Shown here: positions 1 through 12,600 of the stretch, piece by piece
Layout of the letters: every line of letters begins with the position of its first letter
How positions within the stretch are numbered: position 1 is the stretch's first letter
Source: Leuctra nigra
Taxonomy: Eukaryota; Arthropoda; Insecta; Plecoptera; Leuctridae
DNA: 64,000 nt
NCBI GenBank assembly: GCA_934045905.1
Contig: OW203769.1
Coordinates: 23,963,705-24,027,704 of the forward strand
Direction: 5' to 3'
Notes under the pieces: model-generated
Databases searched by the model: none
Told to the model about the DNA's origin: nothing
The model's input: the letters and a program-made list of their open reading frames with translations, nothing else
Made by a program: the position numbers and the translations under genes

Positions 1-460
1 ATGAGAGCATTGTAGGCGGAAACTACACCTTCTTTTGACTCAAGCCCCTTGTGAAACAATTGCCCATTCACGCTTGTTTCTGACTTGGAGCACCTTGGAA
101 AATTTCTTATACAAGTACGCTAAGACCGCCTTGAACCGAACATGTTAGGAACCATTAATCTACCTTGTGCCATGTAATATTTGGTATAATGCTCTAGTCC
201 TTTCTTGTCATTAGGGATGAATAACGCAAAGAGAAAAGCAATAAACATTGTCTTATTAGTGAAAGAAATCCTGGTTTTATAGGAATAAACATTGAAAGTT
301 GTTACATTAATTTTTGTATACGAATATCTGAGATTTTTCAAATAACATTTCTGCTCTCAACCAAGATTAACGGCGAAATCAAGCTTTCCATTTTGCCTTA
401 TACTAATTTCCTCCCCCGTGTTTGTATTTCCGCTGGACTTATTCCGATCCCTCTTCTCAG
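1..460. other. Noncoding, presumed Gopc intron
   Basis: AT-rich sequence lying 5' of the first visible Gopc exon. I see no supported gene or repeat structure in it. The only notable part is the pyrimidine tract and acceptor at 445-460. Confidence 0.5.
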
Positions 461-662
461 GCCGAGCTCGTTCACCTCCGGGCCGAGTTGGTGTGCGCTC
501 AGGCGCGACACTCGACCTTGGAGCAGGAGCTGCACAACGTGCTGCTGCGTCTGCACGCGCAACAGCTGCAGCAGTTGCAGCAGGACAGCGACACGGACGT
601 CATCCGACAGCGCTTCGAGACCGAACTGCTCAACTCGCCGCTACACCAGCCGAGGAGTAAAG
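461..662 (+). CDS. Gopc: Gopc exon: N-terminal coiled coil (first exon in window)
   Basis: Acceptor ctcttctcag ends at 460 and donor gtgcgg starts at 663. The 67 complete codons begin [14 protein letters not shown] and show heptad-like leucines, with a glutamine-rich stretch ([11 protein letters not shown]). The exon is phase 0 at its start by the frame and ends in phase 1, which fits the next exon. The coiled coil of GOPC mediates oligomerisation and Golgi attachment. GC content is far above the flanks. An upstream exon must exist outside the window, since there is no plausible initiator here. Confidence 0.88.
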
Positions 663-3600
663 GTGCGGTTACGTTCCTTGGGCGTCGGGATCGCTTGCAT
701 GCCAGTATTATTTCAAAGTAAAAACTAAAAACCCGAAATGAAAACTCCTAACTTTGAATGTTTCTACTTGCAGATGTTGTAATTATGGTGTTTGTTTTTT
801 GGATTTATAATTTCCCCCTGGATCAGTAATGGCGGTGCCGTAACTAGGGATTTCGGCGCCCTGTGCAAATCTAAATTTTGGCGCATCCCCCCCTACCCCA
901 CCTCCCCAGAAAACGCTATACCCAACCCAACCAGTGATGATTTCAGACTAGGACAAACCAAAACTTTGGTTGTGCACAAAACAAATAATTTTAAATATTA
1001 AATTATTAATATTTTAAATATTTATAAATATTTATTTATAGATATTTTTTTTTAGTGGTCAAACATTTCCACGGCCCCTTTTAAGGACAGCAATGAGGGG
1101 CCTGAGGGGGGGGGGGAGGACCTCCTAACCATATGCAGGTCTAGGGACTCAAACTAAAAATTTTGATTTTTTTGATAGGATTTTAAATTTTAATGGTTTT
1201 TAATCATTTCTGACGTTCCATTTCACTGATTTTCTTTTTAGCAGAATAATTTTTATTTCAAAACTTTATTTCAAAATTCTTAAAAGGGTGCATTAATTTA
1301 GACCTCTTGGGTATGACTGAAATAATCACCGACATCAACCAAGCCCCGCAGGGTGTTATTTGTGTTTTTAATACGCACAAATTAATTTTGGGTACTAAAA
1401 TAGTCATTACATAAAAATTTGGCTTCCTGGCGCCCCCTTGTTGGCGGCGCCCTGTGCTGCCGCACCGCCCGCACACCCCTTGTTATGGCCCTGAGTAATG
1501 ATACAGATAATGGTCACTTTCAGATATTTAAGTATAAACAAACTTATTTACAAACCATGTTAATTACAAGAATATAATTACCTATATTCTGAGAAGGCCA
1601 CTTTTATTTATGAAGAAACCAATTATTCTTTTATCATCATTCATCGTTATCAATTGCAGCCGTGGTTTTGTTGTGAGTTTCAACTTGATATCTTTCAAGG
1701 AGCAAATTATAACCTTTATTTGATAAAATTGATTGAGGTTTTTCTTGATCCGTTTAAAATATCACACATTGATTTTGTTAACAATTTTTACCCTTAACGA
1801 TCGGTCTCCCGTAGTTTATAATAACCCAATTTAGTGTTTGCTGGGGTAACCCAAGTGCAGTGGATTTATCACAAAATATTTTTTGCTGCAATTTGGTTCC
1901 AATGTGACAGCATGTGGAATTTAATTCCGTAGGTGTCGATACTGTACCAAAAAACTAAAAAGCCATACCATTTCTAAAATTTTGACAAATGAGAAAATTT
2001 TTTTTTTTTATGTTGTAGATTGTAGATATTATTTTTGAGTGATATAAGGTTGAGGTAGCATATATAAGGTTAAGGAGTGAGGTAGCAAGGGCAAGACGGG
2101 TTTCTATGGAGACATGCAATGAAGAGAACTGTGTAAATAATGGTACCAGAAGCAATAGCGCAAGAGGACGGAACTTAATGAAAAGACACAAGTGTTGTAA
2201 AGGAGAAACAATGCAAGTGGGGACACTCAATATAGTTACACTAACAGGGAAATTGGAAGAGATAGTGGACATGATGGAGGAGAGAAAGATAGACCTGCTG
2301 GGGCTAAGTGAAACAAAGTGGAGGGGAAAGGGGGAGAAGAGGCTCAGAGGGGACTACAAGTTGATATGGTCGGGAGGGGAAGAGGGAAGAAATGGAGTGG
2401 GTTTTGTGGTAAGCCCCCGTTACGCTGGTGACATCCTGGATGTAAATGCCGTGAATGACAGGATGATCGGAATCAGTATCGTAATAGGAAGCAGCGTGCG
2501 GCACCTGATACAGGTGTATGCACCTCAGTCTGGAAGATCTACCGAAGAAAAAGACATTTTCTGGGTTGAACTAGATGAGATGGTGCAAGCAAAGGAGGTA
2601 TGGGTGATGGGGGATTTTAATGCCATGGTAGGAGAGGAGCGGAAGGACTGCGAAGAGGTAATGGGACCACATGGCTGGGGTAAAAGAAACACTGAAGGAG
2701 TGAAGATGTTAGAGTGGTGTGCAAGAACCTCATTGAAAATCACAAACACATGGTTTATGAAAAGAAGAGCTCAGAAGATAACGAGATATGGATATGGAGC
2801 TGATAATCAGAGATGGGAATCAGTTATAGACTACATATGTGTCAGCAGAGATATGGGGAGACTGGTGAGAGATGTGGAAGTGCTACCATCAGTCGCACTA
2901 GGCAGCGACCATCGATTGCTGGTGGCAAAGGTAGAAATAGAGCGACGAAAGAGGACCGTAACGGAAGTCAAAGCACCCAGGATAAAGGTATGGAAGTTGC
3001 AACAGAAAGAAGTCAGGGAAGAGTTCAGAAGAGAGATAGCAGAGAGGGCACCAGAGGGAGCATTAGGTGGAGTGGATGAAGAATGGTGTGCATTTAAAGC
3101 AGCTCTAGTGGACATAGCTGAAAAGACCTGTGGGAGAGCTGGAGGAAAAAAGAGAAGGAAAGAAACACCATGGTGGAATGAAAGGGTGAGAGAGGCAGTG
3201 AGGAGGAAAAAGGAGGCATGGAGAAGGAAGGAAGAGTCCCATACGGAAGAAAACATCAGGGACTACGGGGAAAGCAAGAGAATTGTAAAGATGATAGTAG
3301 AGGAGGAGAAGAAAATATCAATGCAAGAGTTTGCAAACAGGTTGGAGACAGACTTTGATGGAAATAAGAGACTGCTGTACAGTCTAATCAAGGCGAAACG
3401 ACATACGGGGGAGACTCAAACCATAATGAAGAAGGAGGATGGTGGTTTCACAAACAGACCGGAGGAGATAAAAACAATGTGGAAAGAGTACTTTAAGGAG
3501 CTACTTCAGGGAGAGGCAGTACAAAGGAAAGACAGAGAGACAAACCGAAGAATGGCAGAGGAAAGCGAGGGGGTTGCGGGTGAAATACCAGGACAGATGG

Positions 3601-6600
3601 AAGTGAAAGAAATGCTAAAGAAGATGAAGAATGGAAAAGCCCCAGGAATGGACGAAGTCAGTGTCGAGATGCTGAAAGCGTCAGGGCAGAAGGGAATTGA
3701 GTGGCTCTGCCGGGTAATTCAAGCAGCATGGACCCAGTGTGATGTCCCAGAAGATTGGGGGAAGGGAATACTTATTCCTATCTTTAAGAAAGGGGACAGA
3801 AAGCGATGCTGCAACTACAGGGGAGTAACTTTGATGTGCCAAACAGCTAAATTGTATGAAAAGATCATCGAAAGGAGGGTGGCTGAGAGTATTGAGAGTA
3901 AACTAAGAGAAGAACAATACGGTTTTAGAAGAGGACGGTCAACGATTGACCTCATCTTTGCAGTGAGACAAATCATGGAAGACCGATGGGAGAAAGGGAA
4001 CGGGATGAGAATGATATTTCTGGACCTGGTAAAGGCGTACGACAGAATGCCAAGAGAAGAAGTGTGGCGGTGCCTAGAGAAGAAGGGTGTGGACAGTGGA
4101 GTGATACAAAGAATTCAAAGTATGTATAAGAAGAACAGTAGTTGCGTGCAGACGGGAGTGGGAAAAACGGACTGGTTCGAAGTGAGGGAGGGACTGAAGC
4201 AAGGGAGTGTATTGTCACCAACATTATTTACAGTAGTAATGGATGAGATGCTGAGAGAGGTTGAGCCGGAGGACCAAGAGGACACCCGCACACTCATATA
4301 TGCAGACGATGTTCTTGTGTGGGCAGAGACCGAGGAAGAGTTGCAAGAGAAACTCAACAGGTGGGAAGAAGTGACAGCAAAATATGGACTAGAAATCAGT
4401 AGAGAAAAAAGCGAAACCATGGTTATGGAAAGGCAACAGAAGACACGGTGCCGGATGCAGATGCGAGGAGAGGAACTTACAGAAAAAGACGAGTTTAAAT
4501 ATCTAGGCAGTGTATTGGCAAAGGATGGAAAGGTGGACAGGGAGATCGAGAGGAGGGTGAGAGCAGCAGAAGTGTTTTACCAGAGTGTAAGGAAGCTACT
4601 ATGGAATGAAGATGTACCACAGAGGTGTAAGATATTACTGTACAAAACCTACTTTGTACCAATCTTAATATATGCAGCAGTAACTTGGCCAATGGGAGGG
4701 AAAGAAGAAATGAAGATGCAGGCTGCAGAAATGAAGTTCCTGAGAAGTGTGGCAGGAGTGACGAAGATGGACAAGGTGAGGAGTGCAAAGATTAGAAAAG
4801 ACCTAGAAGTGGAATCTCTTAGATTTAAACTTGGAAAAGAGAGGCTAAGATGGTACGGACATATGAAGAGGATGGGAAAAGAGAGGATACCATGTAGAGA
4901 GGCAGAGTGTGCAGCCATGGGTGGCAGAAGAAAGGCAGGAAGACCTAGAACTAAATGGATCAACGGAATAGAGGCAGCTGCAGAAGAAAGAGGAGAGTGT
5001 TGGGGAGTAATTACAACAGAGAAGTGGTGGGAAGACAGAGAGAGATGGAGGGAGCTGGTGGAAAGAGAGGAGGCTGAAGAACTGGAAGAAGAGATTGAAG
5101 AAGTGTGGAGTGTCGGACTTGGCAAGTCGGCTCTGAGAACACAAGTGCCCTAGAACATTGGTGGGATCATCCCACCCCCTGACCCGACAATAGTTGGAAG
5201 CAGGGTCGCGATATTTATTATTATTTATTTATTTATAAGGTTCCACTTAAAATTAAAATATCGATGCACTATTATGACCTTGAAACTGCACTTCGTAAAC
5301 TACTACACGCATTCTGATGAGTACTACCTGCTTAATTAGTGAAACATTAAATATGTTAGTTAATGAATTTGGGTTGCATTTGATCCCGAGGGAGCAGAGA
5401 TTTGCTAACTTTTTTGAAAATGTGACTATTGACTCTGACTATAGGTATATTTACTACATAAAATAATTCATAAATGCGAGACAAGATAAAAAGATCAGCC
5501 TGATCATTGATCCGGCTTTAACCAGAGACACTCCCATGTACATAACAATCTTTTCGAAGAAAACAGCGTTATCTTGATTTTTCGGAGACATGCTAATTCC
5601 TTTCATATTGCAATCTTGCAATATGATGAAATCATTAAATCTTTCAATAATAAAAAATATTTGCATCTTTCCAGGAAACCTGTACTAATCACCCAATAAC
5701 CAAGACTACATGAAAATGTTTTTGAACAAAACATGCGATCTCGTGCCCCGAGACTACCGTTCACATTCTTGGTCCTTGTTCAGATCACCTCGAGTCGGGG
5801 CTGGCTGAGACTGCATCGTTGCGCAGCGAAGTGTGGCACCTCCGTCACGAGAACGTCTCGCTACGCAACACGTTGCTCGCGCTGCACAGCGAGGTTAGCG
5901 GCGCGAAGCTGGCGGCTAAATATCTCGACAAGGAACTAGCTGGCAGGTGGGTGAACAAGACTGTGTTCTATATTGTGAAGCTATTCACACGGAGTTTTGA
6001 TGCGATATTGAGGCCCAGACAAAGTGTAGCCAGCGTCGACCTCCCCATCCAGATAGTTGTCCCTTGAATCGGGTCCCCCTGGCCGAAACCATCCAGTTCC
6101 CAAGTCCGTCCACATTCCTGATTGGCCTTCCCACTAGTACTGACCGATCCCCCGAACCGATCCCCCCCCCCATTACCTCCATTACTGACAAATTAAATTA
6201 AATAAATAAACTTATTGTGCGCAAAATGACCTAGTAAGATAGGTAGCACTGGGTAACTTTGTTCTACTAAGTAGCACATAAGTAGTGCTGTCAATTGTGC
6301 GATATTAGGTAAGGGTCCTGTGTGTTGTGTTGTACACTACAGTCTTTAACTCTCTTGTGACTTAAATTATATTATTGAAAAAAATACACGGAAAATACTT
6401 CATTGTTTTAAGCTGATGCAGTCTAATATGAACACAAAAAACACTCAACCCATTCATACTGGTATAAATTGTTTGTGGTGATGGTATTGAATATAATTTA
6501 AAAAAAATTGTGTAGCTACTTGTGTAGGTGTGGTTGTGTAATAATATTTTCTAAAAAATATTTTCTAAATAAGGGTTGTCTATTTTTTAATAGTATACAT

Positions 6601-9600
6601 GGGGAGTCAGGGGGAGAATCCCCTCAGCAGTGAATTTTAGATATCACAAAGAGATTTAGTTTCTAAACATCGCTCATTTTCAAAGAGATATGATCATCCA
6701 AGCACTTGTAAAATTATGACATTATGTTGAAAATTACTAGAATCTCTGAACCCAGATTTCTGTTACGGCATTATAATTACCAATATCTCTTCTACCATAC
6801 TATTACCATCATAATCAAACTTGGCTAATTTATCTTTGTGATGGTATTTGTGCAATTATAATCATAGAGTTTTACCTACTTTACTTCATAAAAGATAAAT
6901 GTTCTTCAAAGTTTTGTTGGTCATAGCGAGGTTATAGCACTATACTTCTCAGTGAACCCAGCCCCTGCTGATTACTTCATAGCATTAGCATTAGACTGCG
7001 CCATATGTAGCCCAAAAAACTCAATGAGCAGCGGACGGTTTTTTACAAGTACTTTGATCAGGTTTCCGTCAATCGCTTGTCCCTACTTCACTCACGTTGT
7101 TGCGCAGGATCCAACAGCTGCAACTGCTTGGGCGCGAGATGCGCGGGGAGGTGCGCGACAAGCTGTGGCGCCAGCTGGAGTCGGAGATCCTGTTGCACCG
7201 GCACAAGACCATCGTGCGCGCGTGCCGGAGTCGTGGCGCGCCCCAGCCAACTGCGCCGGCGCCAGTGCCGCGCGTGCAGGCGCTCAGCGAGCCGCGCGTC
7301 GTCGCGCTCAGGCTGACGGACGGAGAGGGACTTGGACTCTCCATCACGGTTAGTAGGATGCGGGGCCGGTGGCGGTCATCAACCATACTCCTCCTGCAAG
7401 GCTTCTTTCACAGCCGAAGTGTGTTTACTGGTTATTCATGAATTCCCCCGGTGAACAGCTTTACGTATAAATCCAGGCCATATGTGAATATTTTCAAACA
7501 TTGGTACCTACTTACCATGTGGAAAAATAATGGAATGAATAATAAAATTATACTAAATAACGTATTACAACAGCATTTTGAAAAATGTTTTTTTTATGAT
7601 TGTTTGAAAATATTCAATATGCAATGTAAAATTTTGACTTACTGTCATTCTATTCTAGTAATTAATTAAATACCTATGTTTTGGTGGCCATAGTGTATAA
7701 CTTCTCAAAATGACATCATAGTTTTTTTATTGGCAGGCCATGCAACTGGCCAATCAGCGGTAAAATTGCTTTGCTTTTGACACTTCATAAACACGGAATC
7801 TGTTTCTGTAGCATATCGAGCGAGCTATCTTGTGTTGCTTACCACCGGCACATCTGGATGTGCATTATTGACTTGTCACTACTTAGATTTTCACTGAATC
7901 CAGAATTAAGTGTAAAATTAAAACAACTAAGAAATAAAATTATCACCTTTAATTCCCACATCATAAAACAATTACTTCTTAAAAAAATGACAATATTTTT
8001 GCAAAAGCTTTCAGAACCACTCAGAGCTTTCAGATGGTATTTATAAGATTAAAAATTAATCTTATAAATTAAAATTAAAATTTCTTTATATTTTAAAAGT
8101 AGCCTGATGAACATTAATGACTGGATTATGCATGAAATAGGCCGTGTGAAAAAGTAGGTAGGTAGTCGATAATTTCATAAGAAGCTACTCTGGAATTAAG
8201 TTTTAGACAATTGCAAATGAAATGAGTATTTTATTTTATGCCATTGATGGTTTTTTGGTACGCAGCTGTTGTTTGTGATGTTGGCCATGAAAATCACTTA
8301 AGGCGGCGCGATGAATTCGATGAAAGCATTGACCTCAATACAAGTCAATACTAAAATATGGGAAGTGATTAGTTCAACTTAAGGAGTCTAGATCTGGTTG
8401 CGTGCGCCGCCCTGGTATGGAGTGCAAACCTTTGAAAATTTAAACACCCAGAATCTTCGAAAACCAAGAAAAAATACTGCCACTTGGATACATATGTGTG
8501 CTTGTTCAATTGACGGCTACTACGGCTCAGTCAGTAAAACAGCAACGATTCTAGCTGAACATGTATACTTGAATCACTGTGAAATGGAAACGAAACACTA
8601 ACCTAACATGTTTTGTTGACATTTGAAGGGATTGACACTTTTTGTATGTAATTATTTCGTAATTAACTCCAATAACTGACGTGCACAATTTTTATCTGAG
8701 CAGTAGGAATATTATTGTTAATAAATAATGAATACTCAATGATAAAATGATGATGAATCTCATATAAATTAGCAGACCTTTGGTGCACTGAAAGTGGATC
8801 TCTTCACTTTCCTATTAACTAAATCACACTTTGGTATAAAACACCTTCGGGGCATTTTAAATACTGATATTTATGTATTATATTTATAATTATATGTATA
8901 TTATTGTAATTAAATGAAGTTTAATTAACCATCCATCCCAAACATCGGAATTACAGAATGTTTACCTCAATTGTTTGAATTGTGAGCTGCGCCTTATAAA
9001 TCGAAAATTGTACTGTTCTTGATTTCCACAACTATTAACAGCTATCGGCTGAGCCATCGACGTAAGTAAATGATTCCAAATTCCCCCGCTAGGAAGACAA
9101 CTTGGGCAGTAGGCAGACTTTTTTTTAGCATGATTTGGTGCTAGAAATTAACCCAGAGAGCATGGGCAGTTTACTCTCCTTACCAGGGCGGCGCGCGCAA
9201 CAAGATCTAGACTCCTTAGTTCAACTGTTGAAATTTGCGTAGTTTTGTGGATTTAATTAATGTTGAAATAATTTTAGTGAAGTTCTCATGAAAATAAACT
9301 TAATTTTGGCAGTCAATGTTTTATATTTGAACAATATATTTGTATTGCTCTTATGGGAATATCATAAAAGTAGTAGTACTAATATGCATATTATCTTTTT
9401 AATTAGTTCAGCTTGGTTACATTTTCTTGGCGAAATTGTGTTCCTTAATATGTATTCTACCTTCCATTTAGTTTTTGGTAAAATTCTCAATGGGAACATA
9501 GTTTAAATTGAGGGGAAAAATTTAACTGAGAGTTTTAGACCCCTTCCAATGTTAAAGTATAGAAAAAAAGTGAAACTTCAAGATCTCAGAATTTGGTTCA

Positions 9601-12600
9601 GGTACTTCATCTAATTTTTCGATATTATTTTGGATTATACAATAACTAACGAATATTGAAAGTTTAAAAACTTTGTAGACAAATGCGAGAAATCATCGCA
9701 CCACCTTAATTGCAAATAACTATAGCTCTCAGACTCTCGGTCAACTCATTTTAATTCATAATCATAAATAATTCAATAAAATATTTCAGTGGTGAAAGGA
9801 TATTCAGTTCTGAGGTAACCATCAAGTTTAGTAGGTAAGGTTCTCTGGGGAGAAATTATCTTTCCTTCTTTACTTGATCTCCGATCTGTTTGCCTCAGGG
9901 CGGCCGGGAGAACGGAGTGCCTATCCTGATATCGGAGCTGGAAGCGCAAGGGCCTGCGGCAAGGAGCGGGGCGCTGTACGTGGGCGACGCCATCTTGTCC
10001 GTGAACGGCTGCGACCTGCGACAGGCGTGTCACCGGGAAGCGGTGGAGATGCTGAGCGGACAGAGCGGAGAGATATCGCTCAAGGTGCAGTACGTCGCCA
10101 GCGAGGGAAGCGACGATGAATCTCTCGGGGAGGATATCTACGCATACAGGCGAGTCGATCTGTGAAGACTGTACTAGGGGTTGTGCGAGTCGAGAGTTTT
10201 GACTTGAAAATCACTTTCAAAATATCATCTCTGAAAAATTAGTAAAACATATTTTGAACATTAATCGAACATGAGAAGTGTTACGATAATTTGCATGTGA
10301 ACACATAAATCTCGTTAAATACCATATGAGTCGAAATTTCAAAGTAATTGATGCAAATATTGATTTCATTTATTTACATTCCACGAGCGAAATGTATAAA
10401 ATGTATAAAAATGAATTGTATAAATAATAAATATATCATACTTATTTTGAATGGCAGCAATTTGAACAAAAAATAATTTTATAGGTTGCATGGGGGTTCC
10501 ATAGTACTTTTGGGATAGAATATTACCTAATTAAAATGTGTACCCTTATGTTTCATGTCAATGCAAATAAAATTGCTTCTACATATTCTCTTCTCATCTA
10601 CCACCTCTAATTGATTGTTACCTCTCTGATTAACAACGTTGTCGTGCGCAGATATCGGTTCTTCGACGATGAGGTACTCGGCAGCAGCGAGGGAGTGTCG
10701 CTGCATCCCCTCAACGACTCCTACTGCAACGAGCAACGCAACCAGCAGTGCACGCCCACCGCCCCCCGCACCCCCGAGTCTTCGCATCCCGTCACTAGGT
10801 ATTACAATCTCATGCTCACAGGATATATCATGTCATACAGTGGTACCTCGTTAGTACGTTTTTTGAAGGGACCAGGTTAAAAAAACGTACTAAAGTGAAA
10901 AACGTACTATAGAAATTTCATAAAAAAGAGGTCTAGTTGCGGGTCAATGTTTTTTTTGAAGATTAATATTTTTAGATTGGGGTTTAACGTGGCTCAACCG
11001 ATCGAACATTCCAAAATATTTTATTTTTGAAATTACCATCATGAATTTCTTTTTCCTACATTTCAACTCTATTTAAGTATAAAAGAATCATAAAATGTCA
11101 TTTAACTTGCAACTCCTGTCTTCCAGCGAGGTTTCAAATTATTGCCTTCCGAGATTGAACAAAACTTTAACACAGGAGGTGTAGGAAAATCATTGCGTTT
11201 TTGGTTTATAACTTCTAAAAAAGCACACGTTGGTATTGTTTTGAATTTTTTTCCCTAATAGGATATCCATATATCTACCAGAAAAAAAGTTTTTTGATCA
11301 AAGTTGGGACTACATAAAAATTAGATCTTCATTATTAGCCTAAATGTGACACGATTTTACTTGGCTGCCATAAGATAACATGGGGAAGAAAACTCAATTT
11401 ATCTCAGAAACTAGACACGAGAAGTGTTTATTTTTTTCAAGGATTGTGTATGGCATGATTATCAACAGTGTTGCGTAAGTTACTTGAGAAAAGGAACTTC
11501 GTTAAAGTTAAGTTACTTGGTCAAAAAAGGAACTTAGTTAAAGTTAAGTTACTTCATGAAAAAAGGAACTTACAAGTTACCAGTTACCCAAAAGTAACTT
11601 GCAAAGTTACCGCGATGGATTTTTAGGGAAAAAAACGTGAATATTGTGGCAGGGAAATAGTGGTTTCAAACGTAATGTCATACATGTATGTAGTGTAGTA
11701 TTTTTGTCTGCACAAAGTATCACGGCAAATAGTTTCATTTTCACGCATTTTTATCACCATATAAATCTACAAAGGATAGAAATTCACACGTAACGAAATT
11801 GAAATACTAGAAGAGGTTATAAACAATGCTCTGCACAAGTAATGGCGACGATGGTTGAAGGGAGAATGAGCTGCTAGGTACGTCACAATGCAACAAGCCA
11901 AGGTCAAGTGAGGACTAATGTGGGGGTGAAGTGAAAGTGATTCTCATTGGTCCTTCTACCCCTCCCCACACCCTTATCATCACTGGCCTGGCGAGAGCAT
12001 GCACATTCCACAGCAATGACTCATGCAGCTGCACTGACTGCCAGTGAAAACTTGTTTTGATGGCAGATCGCTACTCCGGAAGTATAAGTTGGGAAATTTT
12101 GGGAAGATTGCTGAAAAAGTAGAGTCTGTTCAAACGAAAAAAAGAACTTTGCAAGTAACGTAACGTAATGTAGACGTTACATCAATAAAGGAACTTTATC
12201 AGTTAAAGTTCCTGACTGAAAAAAAGGAACTAAGTTACCACTAAAGTTCCTGAAATGTAACGCGTTACCGGTAACGCGTTACTTTCGTTAAGTTACTACT
12301 CAACACTGATTATCAATAAGTAGACAAAAAATTATGAAAATCTAAGACTATGCCCGATTGGATGAGCCACCTTAATGTCTTATCTCCTGTTTGAAATGGT
12401 AAAAACACTCAAGGGTGGGCCCCCCTCTACTCAGTCCTGAAGTGTTGATGGATGATAATGTTTCAATAAATTTTAAAAGACACACTGTTCATGTTTCCCC
12501 CTTCTCAAGATAACAGCTGAGGCCAACCCATGTCAAGTACTCAAAGGACCTATCACTCAACTCAAGTGAAAAATAGATAGAAGTATTGTCTGGTCCTGAC

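Noticed and set aside
1955..5144. Several 66-158-codon minus-strand ORFs
   Set aside because: Serine/leucine-rich shadows of the purine-rich retrotransposon ORF on the other strand.
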